Shown in pieces: positions 41,139 through 50,100 of a DNA stretch of 50,755 bases (position 1 is the stretch's first letter; each line of letters starts with the position of its first letter). Origin of the DNA: CAKSIN01 sp964423705 (GTDB taxonomy: Bacteria > Bacillota > Clostridia > UMGS1810). The notes below the pieces were generated by a model. That model was not told the origin of the DNA, searched no databases, and worked only from the letters and a program-made list of their open reading frames with translations. The DNA is taken from the NCBI GenBank assembly GCA_964423705.1, contig CAYRGA010000003.1:1-50755 (forward strand), given 5' to 3'. The position numbers were made by a program, and so were the translations under genes.

Positions 41139-43274
41139 ATGGAATTTATAAAAGCTAAAACTATATGGCTTAAAGGACTTGAAAAAGAAATGAATATTCA
41201 GGCAGGCTTTAAAGCTAAGCTTGTAAAGCAGGAAGGAAAAAGTTATCAAATAAAAATTGCGGCAGCATATGTATACAGGCTTTTTATAAACGGTGAATTT
41301 GTATGTTACGGTCCGGCAAGAGCGGCGCACGGCTATGCAAGGGTTGACCGGGTCGATATCACCGATAAGCTTTTGGATGATGAAAATATAATCGCCATTG
41401 AAACGGCAGGCTACAACGTAAATTCATTTTATCTTATCAACCGGCCGCCATTTATTTGCTGTGAGGTCGAAGCGGATGGTGAAGCTGTTATTGCCACAGG
41501 TTACGATTTTGACGGTTTGCGTTTAAGCGAGCGTGTGCAAAAGTGTCAAAGATATTCCTTCCAAAGACCGTTTCCGGATGTATGGAAACTTAGCTGCGAA
41601 AATCCACGCTACAACTGGCAGGTAAATGATGTTGAGGTTGATTCGATACAGCCGGTCGACATTGATGTTAAGTTTCTTGAGCGAAGCTCCGATATGCCCG
41701 ATTTTGATATTATAGATAATTTAAAGTTTATTGAACGGGGTGTTTTCAAAGAATGTGATTGTCCGCATCATATAGAAGTTCAGAGATATGCCGGCGACCC
41801 TTCAAAATATTTTTCCTGTTTTCCAATATCCGAGCTTGAAGAAACACCGATGTTTGAATATTATAAAGCGGAAAAGATTAAGACGGAAGAGCTTGACTGT
41901 GCAGATGAGGTTGTTATAAAAGAGGGTAGCTATGTTCTTGTTGATATGTCCGGAAATCATACCGGTTTTGTGAAAATGCAGGTTAATGCCAATAAAGACA
42001 GCAAACTTATCGTAGCAATGGACGAGATTCTGAAAAACGGTGTGCCGAGCCCGGTTGAAAAAATGGGTACTAATGCAATTATGAGCTATCAGCTTGACGA
42101 AAGCATACATACTTATGATATTGAAAGCTTTGAATGTTACGGTTTCAGATATGCGCTTGTTATGGTTACCAAAGGCGAGATTGTTTTAAAAAAGTTTGCG
42201 GTAAGAGAATACGCTTATCCGCTCAGAAATGTGCCTAAGCTTGAAACCGAGGATGAGGAGCTTAAGAAAATATATGAAGCCGCAGTGGAAACATATCGTC
42301 AAAACGTCGTGGACATCTATATGGATTGTCCTACGCGTGAAAGAGCGGGCTGGCTGTGCGACAGCTACTACACTGCTCAGAGCGAATGGTTATTTACCGG
42401 TGATTGCAAAGTAGAAAATGACTTCGTCGAAAACTTTTTGCTTTATAAAAAGCGTGACAATATAGATGATGGAATGCTGCCGATGTGCTATCCGGCTGAC
42501 CATTACGACGGTTGCTATATACCGCAATGGGCAATTTGGTTTGTATTGGAGCTGGACGGATATTTTGTGCGTAACCCCAAGGCATCAAAAGATGATTATA
42601 AAAAACTTTGCTATGCACTTATAGACTTTTTTGTCCGTTACGAAAATTCCGAAGGCTTGGTTGAGAAGCTCCCTCAATGGAACTTTATTGAATGGTCAAA
42701 GGCAAACGATTGGGTTCATGATATAAACTATCCGACAAATATGATTTATTCACGTCTTTTAGAAATTGTGGGCAATTTGTACAACGATAGCTCGTTGCTT
42801 GAAAAATGCCGCAGCTTACGTGAAAAAATCATGGAAAAATCCTTTGACGGAAAGCTTTTTGTCGACAATGCCGTATATGATAATGAAGGCAATGCCGTAA
42901 ATACAGAAAATCATTCTGAGGTTTGCCAGTACTATGCGCTGTTTTTCGGAGTTGTCCCCGATATTAATGAACCCAAATTTTCATATTTAAATGATTTGGT
43001 ATTTAATGTTTTCGGCCCTGAGCGCAAGGAAAAAGGTATTATGCCTGAGATTGAATATGCAAACGCACTCATGGGAATATATATTCGTATGGAGCTTTTG
43101 TATAAGTATGGTTTATACGAAAAGCTTATCGAGGAAATTAAGCTTTTCTTCGGAAAGATGGCTGATATGACGGGAACTCTGTGGGAAAATAACTTTGCAT
43201 CGGCAAGCCTTAACCATGGCTTTGCTTCATTTGCGGGTGTTATGCTGTATAAATGTGTAAATGAATTGAAATAA
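41139..43274 (+). CDS. GH78-like (alpha-L-rhamnosidase-related) glycoside hydrolase, cytoplasmic
   Basis: 711 residues. N-terminal beta-sandwich modules (about 1-350) carry FINGEFVCYGPARAAHGYARVD, a lectin-like segment common in the family (key residues F, N, G, G, P, R). The catalytic six-hairpin barrel begins near 380, with DCPTRERAGWLCDSYYTAQ near 396, the GH78 signature where acidic residues line the active site. LPQWNFIEWS near 510 and the WENNFASASLNHGFAS end complete the pattern. No signal peptide, so it acts on imported oligosaccharides. Rhamnosidase activity is family-based; the true substrate may differ. AAGGAG precedes the ATG. Terminator at 43300. Confidence 0.83.
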   Translation: MEFIKAKTIWLKGLEKEMNIQAGFKAKLVKQEGKSYQIKIAAAYVYRLFINGEFVCYGPARAAHGYARVDRVDITDKLLDDENIIAIETAGYNVNSFYLINRPPFICCEVEADGEAVIATGYDFDGLRLSERVQKCQRYSFQRPFPDVWKLSCENPRYNWQVNDVEVDSIQPVDIDVKFLERSSDMPDFDIIDNLKFIERGVFKECDCPHHIEVQRYAGDPSKYFSCFPISELEETPMFEYYKAEKIKTEELDCADEVVIKEGSYVLVDMSGNHTGFVKMQVNANKDSKLIVAMDEILKNGVPSPVEKMGTNAIMSYQLDESIHTYDIESFECYGFRYALVMVTKGEIVLKKFAVREYAYPLRNVPKLETEDEELKKIYEAAVETYRQNVVDIYMDCPTRERAGWLCDSYYTAQSEWLFTGDCKVENDFVENFLLYKKRDNIDDGMLPMCYPADHYDGCYIPQWAIWFVLELDGYFVRNPKASKDDYKKLCYALIDFFVRYENSEGLVEKLPQWNFIEWSKANDWVHDINYPTNMIYSRLLEIVGNLYNDSSLLEKCRSLREKIMEKSFDGKLFVDNAVYDNEGNAVNTENHSEVCQYYALFFGVVPDINEPKFSYLNDLVFNVFGPERKEKGIMPEIEYANALMGIYIRMELLYKYGLYEKLIEEIKLFFGKMADMTGTLWENNFASASLNHGFASFAGVMLYKCVNELK

Positions 43275-43299
43275 AAACGGTGACAGTAAAGATTGAACC

Positions 43300-43336
43300 G
43301 ACCTCTCAAAAATCCAACTTTTGAGAGGTCTTTTTT
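43300..43336 (+). terminator. Terminator after the GH78-like gene
   Basis: GACCTCTCAAAA and TTTTGAGAGGTC form a perfect 12-pair stem around ATCCAAC, followed by TTTTTT. Confidence 0.9.
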
Positions 43337-43387
43337 CGTAACAAAATTATGGTTTTGAATTTAAGACGGAGATTGTGCATATAACCA

Positions 43388-43412
43388 AACCCACGCTGTG
43401 GCAGCGTGGGTT
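43388..43412 (-). terminator. Terminator after the SLH/M15 gene
   Basis: AACCCACGCTG and CAGCGTGGGTT form a perfect 11-pair stem with a three-base loop; on the minus strand TTTGGTTAT follows the stem. Confidence 0.6.
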
Positions 43413-43436
43413 AAAAATATCGTTGCATTTTTAAAT

Positions 43437-44828
43437 TTATGTTCCCAAATACGAAAAATGCATATAATCCTTTGGGCTACGCCAGCTATCGGCACCCCAG
43501 GTAAAGCCGTATTTTTCAAAGGCTCTTACCACATCTCCGTACGGGGTAATCGAATATGGATTTTCATAGGGCTTATAGCACTCGCCGACAATCGAGCCGT
43601 TTGAATAGAGACAATAGTTTTCGTTTGGATTTATATCGATTGCAGTTCCGAAATTATGCTCCGAATACCTTCCGCTGCTCATTGGCTCGCGCCATGCGTA
43701 TGCGCCGGCTGAATATATGGGAAATTTTTCTTCGCCGTCAAAGATTTCTTCAAAAATCGCTTCGACTTTATCGGCTATCTGTGCCAGCACGGTAACGTTA
43801 AGCTCAGACGGTATTTTTTCTCCGTTTTTAAGCTGCCATACCTTTACCGTAACGGTTTTCATCGAAGCCGATGAATCTTCCGCATTGGTGAAAGTGTTTA
43901 CTTCCTCTTTGACCTGCTCACGATGCATGCTATCGATGGTGTAGTTATCTGTGGTAAAGATTATGCTGTCTTTCTTGCCGTCCTCCGAAAACAGTGTCAC
44001 GGTATATGTTTTATTTGGATTTACCGCTAATTCAAGTTCATTCTTAATCGGCGATGCCTTTGTAATGTTTGCTTCAAATTCGCCCTCATAATACGAATTC
44101 CTCTGCTCCGATATCTCGGCTACGCACTCGGTGTCACACTTCCATTTTATTTTTGCGGTACCGGAGTCTGCTTCTGCGGATATGTTAAAATTACCCTGTA
44201 TAAATTCCTCGGTAACACTTTCGCCGCTTTGCGAATTATCGAGCATGCGTAGGCATATAATCACAGCCTGTTCCATGGTCACGCCGGAAAGAGGGTTGAA
44301 ATTGCCGTTTTCGTCACCTTTAAAAAGACCGTTTTCATATGCTGTGGAAACATATTTTTCCGCCCATGGGGCAATGGATGAATGGTCTGCAAATTTGTCG
44401 GACAAGCCTCGGCTTTCTGTGTTCATTTGTGATGATTTCAGCTTTTCGGATGCAAGGCTGAACACCTTTGAAGCTTCCTGGCGAGTAAGCTGCCTTTGAG
44501 GCATAAAAAGATTTTCGCCCATGCCGTTTATTATGCCGAGCTCATAAGCACATACTACGTCCTCGTTTTCCGTATCGGTAAACGGACTGTCGGCTTTGGA
44601 GTTTATCTTATTTCCGAGCCCTATTTCGAGTGTCTGCATTATTAATTCGCACATTTCTTCACGATTCAGTGAAGCTGTGTATGCTTTCCCGAAATCTTCA
44701 AATACAGTAATGCCGACGTTTTTTGCTCTTGATATTTCTTCTGCCGCCCATTTGCTTGGGGTAGCTGCAGCGGCTGATGCCGACTGCACAAGCAAAATCG
44801 TTGATAAAGCTATAATTTTTTTATTCAT
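43437..44828 (-). CDS. S-layer-homology protein with M15 D,D-carboxypeptidase domain
   Basis: 463 residues, exported. Signal peptide 1-22 (MNKK, hydrophobic core, ASAAAA). Three SLH repeats cover about 25-200 (for example YVSTAYENGLFKGDENGNF near 159) and bind cell-wall polymer. A beta-rich linker of about 210-300 follows. The C-terminal M15 domain (about 310-463) has the zinc ligands H391 and D398 in SEHNFGTAIDIN and H457 in DYMHFSY. Such VanY/LdcB-like enzymes trim peptidoglycan stem peptides. ATG 44828 has GGTGA five bases before it; an in-frame start at 44855 is less likely. Confidence 0.9.
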   Translation of the reverse strand: MNKKIIALSTILLVQSASAAAATPSKWAAEEISRAKNVGITVFEDFGKAYTASLNREEMCELIMQTLEIGLGNKINSKADSPFTDTENEDVVCAYELGIINGMGENLFMPQRQLTRQEASKVFSLASEKLKSSQMNTESRGLSDKFADHSSIAPWAEKYVSTAYENGLFKGDENGNFNPLSGVTMEQAVIICLRMLDNSQSGESVTEEFIQGNFNISAEADSGTAKIKWKCDTECVAEISEQRNSYYEGEFEANITKASPIKNELELAVNPNKTYTVTLFSEDGKKDSIIFTTDNYTIDSMHREQVKEEVNTFTNAEDSSASMKTVTVKVWQLKNGEKIPSELNVTVLAQIADKVEAIFEEIFDGEEKFPIYSAGAYAWREPMSSGRYSEHNFGTAIDINPNENYCLYSNGSIVGECYKPYENPYSITPYGDVVRAFEKYGFTWGADSWRSPKDYMHFSYLGT

Positions 44829-44920
44829 TTTATCACCGTATGCAGTATACAACATTTTTCTTTAAAATTCAACACATGTCGTGCGCAATTAATTTTTTTG
44901 TAATGCTGCCGTCACAATAG

Positions 44921-44958
44921 AAAAAATGCCGCTGTGATGAAAATCCATACAGCGGCAT
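44921..44958 (-). terminator. Terminator after the acyl-CoA synthetase gene
   Basis: ATGCCGCTGT (44926-44935) pairs with ACAGCGGCAT (44949-44958); on the minus strand the stem is followed by TTTTTT. Confidence 0.85.
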
Positions 44959-44963
44959 AATTC

Positions 44964-46661
44964 TTATTTATTAATAAGATTCCTTTTTATTTTGTTTGAC
45001 GAATTTTTGACAAACTCTTTTTCACGTATTTTAATCGTGCTTATCTTCTTGTAAACGGGGAGCGGTACTGTCGCGGCTTGAACGTCTTTTTTTACCTTTT
45101 CTTCGAGGTTTTCACATTCTTTTATGTCGGCTGATTCGTAATCCGGGAAAATTTCGGCGCAAAGTCCTGATTCCATATCGTTTTCATCCGTTATCGAATA
45201 TACCACGACCTCTTTTACATAGGGGATTGCCTGTATGTATGCTTCTATCTCTTCGGGATATATATTCTTGCCGTTTTTAAGTACGATTAAATTTTTCTTT
45301 CTTCCGGTAATTACCAAAAATCCGTCTTTGTTGAGCTTTCCGTAATCACCGGTTTTAAACCAGCCGTCAGGGGAGAGTACCTCTTGTGTGAGCTCGGGCT
45401 GCTTGAAATAGCCCTTCATTACCACATCGCCTTTGACGCAAATCTCACCTATTCCGTCACTGTCAATATCATCAAACTTCAGTTCGACACACGGAAGCGG
45501 TATTCCCACGGTAGCGCAGTTATTACATTCTTCACGATTGGCACTTACCAGAGGTGAGCACTCGGTGATTCCGTATCCGTTAATGAGATAAATGCCTATG
45601 CTGTCAAAAAATCTGCCGACTTCGGGTCTTATTGCAGCACCGCCGCACACTATCTTTACGAGATTTCCGCCGAAATTATCAATAATTTGCTTAAAGAGCT
45701 TGCGCCTTACATCTATGCCGATTTTTAAAAGTGCGTTGCTTATGCATATCATAGCCTTTACAAGCTTATCCTTCTTCTGCTCCTTCAGCGTAGCGTGTAT
45801 TTTCTTGTAAAACAATTCCGCGAAAGCCGGTACCAAATACATGTAATCCGGTTTAAAGTATTGCAAATTTTTAAGCACGTGCGTAAGCCTGTCGTTTATG
45901 CAAATCGTAGCATGAAAATGAAGTGCTACCAAAAGACCGCATACAGCTTCATAGGTGTGGTGATACGGCAGAACGCTTAAGCATCTGTCATATATCGTGC
46001 TGACCTGCAAGCCGTAATACACACTGCTTACGAGATTGTGCTCGGTAAGCATTACACCTTTGGAATTGCCTGTAGTACCCGAGGTGTATACCAGCATTTT
46101 AAGGTCATTTTCATCGCTTGTTAGCTTGGTGTAGTCGCGGTTGCCATTTTCGTATAGCTCTTTGCCTTTTTGAACCAGCAAATCATACGACAAAAATTCA
46201 CCGTCGTTTTCTTTTGCCGAGAGGCATATAAAATATTTGATATTCGGAAATTTGTCCCGATTCTCTTTAAATATTTTTTCAAATTTTTTTGAACAGAAAA
46301 TTATCTCGCTTTCACTGTCCTTTACCACATGTACTATGTCGTCAAACGGCATCTCCTTGTCTATGGGAACATACACACCGGCACTTTTAAGCACCGTGAG
46401 ATAAACCACAACCCACTTGTAGCTGTTTTCGCCTATGTTTGCGATGTGGCTTGTCGAAAAGCCCATATCTGTAAGCGCTGTGCCGAGGTATTCGGTGGTG
46501 CTTACAAATTCATGATATGTGACACTTTTTTCACTTTTACCCTCAAAATACATAAATGCGTTTTTGCCGCCGTCCTGACTGTCTGCCAAATCCAGCATTT
46601 CACGTATCGTCGAAAACTTTTGAACATCATATAATTCAGCTGCTTTATTCAAATAACTCAT
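44964..46661 (-). CDS. AMP-forming acyl-CoA synthetase (long-chain fatty-acid type)
   Basis: 565 residues of the ANL superfamily; activates a carboxylic acid through an acyl-adenylate to its CoA thioester. Motifs: YTSGTTGNSKGVML near 190 (phosphate loop), INGYGITECSPL near 365 (acyl-adenylate), GWFKTGDYGKLNKDGFLVITGRKK near 430 (hinge aspartate and ribose site; residues G, D, G, R conserved) and the late catalytic lysine in VKNSSNKIKRNLI near the C-terminus. Chain length is uncertain; FadD-like or aryl/acyl types are both possible. It has its own promoter and terminator. Confidence 0.88.
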   Translation of the reverse strand: MSYLNKAAELYDVQKFSTIREMLDLADSQDGGKNAFMYFEGKSEKSVTYHEFVSTTEYLGTALTDMGFSTSHIANIGENSYKWVVVYLTVLKSAGVYVPIDKEMPFDDIVHVVKDSESEIIFCSKKFEKIFKENRDKFPNIKYFICLSAKENDGEFLSYDLLVQKGKELYENGNRDYTKLTSDENDLKMLVYTSGTTGNSKGVMLTEHNLVSSVYYGLQVSTIYDRCLSVLPYHHTYEAVCGLLVALHFHATICINDRLTHVLKNLQYFKPDYMYLVPAFAELFYKKIHATLKEQKKDKLVKAMICISNALLKIGIDVRRKLFKQIIDNFGGNLVKIVCGGAAIRPEVGRFFDSIGIYLINGYGITECSPLVSANREECNNCATVGIPLPCVELKFDDIDSDGIGEICVKGDVVMKGYFKQPELTQEVLSPDGWFKTGDYGKLNKDGFLVITGRKKNLIVLKNGKNIYPEEIEAYIQAIPYVKEVVVYSITDENDMESGLCAEIFPDYESADIKECENLEEKVKKDVQAATVPLPVYKKISTIKIREKEFVKNSSNKIKRNLINK

Positions 46662-46756
46662 TCCTTTATAATGTATTTTATAAAAAACTGCATTAATTCC
46701 AATCGAGCTTGCCGTGGTACGACCAAATGCGGCTATACCCTTCTGCTCTATTTTCT

Positions 46757-46786
46757 ATTATACATTATACGTCGTATCTATGTCAA
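46757..46786 (-). promoter_or_regulatory. Promoter of the acyl-CoA synthetase gene
   Basis: Minus strand TTGACA (46781-46786), 18 bases, TATAAT (46757-46762). Confidence 0.75.
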
Positions 46787-46990
46787 CAACTAACGGAAAG
46801 TCCCATAACATTATTTTCTGTGGAATAATTTTCAGGTTGAGATTACGACGAGAATTTAATTTTGTTATTTTAAAAAATGGTGTGTCCCGATAAGTGAATT
46901 ACTATCGAATTAAGACAACGCTCTCTTTTTCTGTCCAAAATGCGGATAAATTTTAATTTTTTAAACCGCCCAATTCCATTCGCTAGATGT

Positions 46991-47060
46991 TCACAAAAGT
47001 GTAACCAAAATGAAACAAATGTCAATTCGTCACAGAAAACTGTTAATTCGTCACAAAAGT
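46991..47060 (+). repeat. Direct repeats upstream of the GLUG-gene promoter
   Basis: AATTCGTCACA occurs at 47024-47034 and 47045-47055, 21 bases apart, and TCACAAAAGT at 46991-47000 and 47051-47060. The last copy ends one base before the -35 box. A candidate binding array for an activator or response regulator. Confidence 0.55.
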
Positions 47061-47061
47061 A

Positions 47062-47089
47062 TTGACAAATTCTAAAAAATATATATAAT
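47062..47089 (+). promoter_or_regulatory. Promoter of the GLUG-protein gene
   Basis: TTGACA (47062-47067), 16 bases, TATAAT (47084-47089), in AT-rich DNA. Confidence 0.75.
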
Positions 47090-47132
47090 AATAAAAATAA
47101 TATTCCAATAATTTATTAATCAAGGAGGCAAC

Positions 47133-50100
47133 ATGAAAAAGAGAAAATTCCTATCACTTTTATTGGCGGCGATAATGCTTTTATCGTTAATGCCAATCGG
47201 CGCGGGAGCTACCGGCGCGGGAGAGTTTACGGGCGACGGCACGCCCGAAAAACCATACGATATATACCTCATGCAGCATCTTACGGAATTTATGCAGATA
47301 GTAAACGGCACACACCCCACTATTGCTCAAAACCGCTCTGCATGCGCAGAACTTCACGCCGACATTAATTTAAACGGCGGCAGAAATATTTTAAACGAAA
47401 ACGGCGAACTAAACGGCACGCCATCTAACGAGTGGACGCCAATCGCCCCGGATTTCTCCGAAAGTTATACCGGTACGTTCAACGGCAACGGATACACCAT
47501 AAAAGGCTTGTACATAAACTCCGGAGACGTTGAAAACGCCGCATACGGTCTTTTCGCTTACATAGGCAAAGGCGCTGTTATTAAGAACGTCAATGTAAAA
47601 GACGCTTTTGTAAAAAATAACGCCGCAACTTTTACATTAGATAAACCCATTGCGCAATATGCAACGGCTATCCTTGTGGGAGATAATCTAGACGGAACGA
47701 TAGAAAATTGCTCCGTAGAAGGCACAGTATATGCCGCAAGAGTTGCCGGCGGTTTGGTAGGTTACGCCGAAACAGTATCCGAAGGAACGATTAAGAATTC
47801 TCATGCGAAAGTTCGCGTAAGCGGCGAGGCTGTGACCGGAGGATTTGCAGGTTATTTAAACAATATTTCTGTTGAAAACTGTTACAGTGAGTCAACAGTA
47901 ATCGGAAAAGAAAGAGTAGGCGGATTCGTTGGCGATAGCTCTGCAAATATTAAAAATTGTTACAGCAAATCAAGCGTAACCGGCGTTTCGCAAGTCGGAG
48001 GTTTTAGTGGACAATTTTTTAACAACTGCACAATCAAAAACTCCTACACTGTATCTACGGTAAATGCTGTAAAAGATACGGATGAAACGCCTCTATCTAC
48101 CGAGAGAATAGGAGGATTTGTAGGTTACAAACATAATGGAGTGATAGTAGATTCCTATTGTGCAACAAGTATTGCCGCTCCGAGCGACATCACCATAACT
48201 TCCATAGGCGCCTTTGCGGGAGAAAATAAAACCGGCGCGACAAATTGCTATTACAATTCAGAGCTATACAGTGGAGAGAGCGTAGGTTTAGCAACAAGTG
48301 ATAATTGTATTGTAAGTATTTACAAAAAAAACACCGCTCAATTCGCATCGGGCGAGGTTGCATATAAATTAAACGGAAACCAAAGCACAATAATATTCGG
48401 TCAGAAAATAGGGACCGATGCTTACCCCGTGTTTTATAACAATTCAAACAAAGTTTCAGTTACTTCGGGCTGTCCCGATTATAACAACGAGGGAAATACC
48501 GCTGAAAAAGAACATGTTATGGGCTCAAACGGAATGTTCACCGTGTGCGGGTTGCCGGAAATGGAAGAGCCCCAGACCGATGAAGACGGCGTGTATCAAA
48601 TTGCCACAAAGGAGAACCTCTACTGGTTTATGAACCATGTGGCAATGGGCAATGATACCGCAGACGCAAAATTAACCGCCGATATTGAGGCAAACAGCGG
48701 CGTTATTACCGCCGACGGCACTTTGGCAAGCGATACGAGCAAATTTATCCCTTGGACACCCCTCGGTGATGAAGACTTGCCATATGACGGCAATTTTGAC
48801 GGTAACGGCCACAAAATTTCCGGTATATACGCAAACATGCCGGACAGTGATTTCGTGGGATTTTTCGGGAAAACCTCCGCAAGAAGCATAAAGAATTTAG
48901 GTATTGAAAACTCGTATTTTTCGGGTAATGAATACGTAGGAGCTATTGCGGGGTCTGCCGATAGCGCGGTATTTGAAAACTGCTTTACCTCGGGCATTGT
49001 AAAAGGTAAAGTTTGCGGCGGAATGGCGGGCAGCGCAACCGGATTTGTAAATTGCTACACGCTCGTGAACATGGATTGCGTGACGGATAAAAGCAATGCC
49101 TTTTCATCAAGTGGCTATACGCTCGCACTAAACAGCTATTGCCTAAATTCTATGGCGCAAGGCACAATAAAAACCGCCGAACAATTTGCCTCGGGCGAGG
49201 TTGCCTACCTTTTGGCAAGAGGCCATACCGTCTACGGCGAAACTTATGACGGCTCAATTTGGGGTCAGGATTTGTCAGAAGACTCATTCCCCGTTTTCGG
49301 AGGCAAAAAGGTGTATGCTACCACCGGTTGCATAACTTACACCAATACCGAAAATCCCGGTAAAAAAGAGCACGTTATTGGCTCAAACGAAATATGCACC
49401 GTGTGCGGGGTGCCGGAAATGGAAGAGCCGGAGTTTGAAAACGGCGCGTACCAAATCACAAATGCGAAAGAGCTCTTTTGGTTCAATGCCCTTACAACGG
49501 GAAAACTTTCGGATATTCCGCAAGACCTTTCCGCAAACGCCGTTCTTAAAAATGACATTGTATTAAACGAAAAACTTTTAAATAAAGACAACACCTTGGC
49601 AAAAACCGAAAGTGCCATAAAACCCTGGACACCTATCGGCGAATATACAGATGATTTGTCAAAAGGCTATAAAGGCGTGTTCGACGGCGCCGGTCACACC
49701 ATAAAAGGCCTTTATGTAAAGTCTCCGGACGCAGCTGTGGGAATGTTCGCCTTTGTTTGTATGGATCTCAATTCATCGGGGGGAAAATCGGCAAGCGCAG
49801 ATCAAATTGCCACAATAAAAAATCTCAATATCGAAGACTCGTATTTCCATGCAACTTCGCCCGGTGTGAATTATACCGGCTCCATAGTCGGCATGGCGGT
49901 ATATTCAATAATTGATAACTGTTCAAACTCCGGCTATGTATACGGAGTGTATTCCGGCGGAATAGCGGGACTTGCGATGGAGGCATATGTTTCGGACTCT
50001 TATAACACCGGTTATGTAAAAAGCGAAATGGGATATGCGGCGGGAATTTGCGTAGCTGCTTCTTATAATAGCGCGGTGGCAGGCTGCTATAACACGGGAA

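Larger units (their letters stand above)
46787..47132. other. Intergenic region before the GLUG-protein gene
   Basis: AT-rich non-coding DNA. Beyond the direct repeats at 46991-47060, the promoter at 47062-47089 and the ribosome site AAGGAGG at 47122-47128, I see no gene, RNA or mobile-element end in it. Confidence 0.6.
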
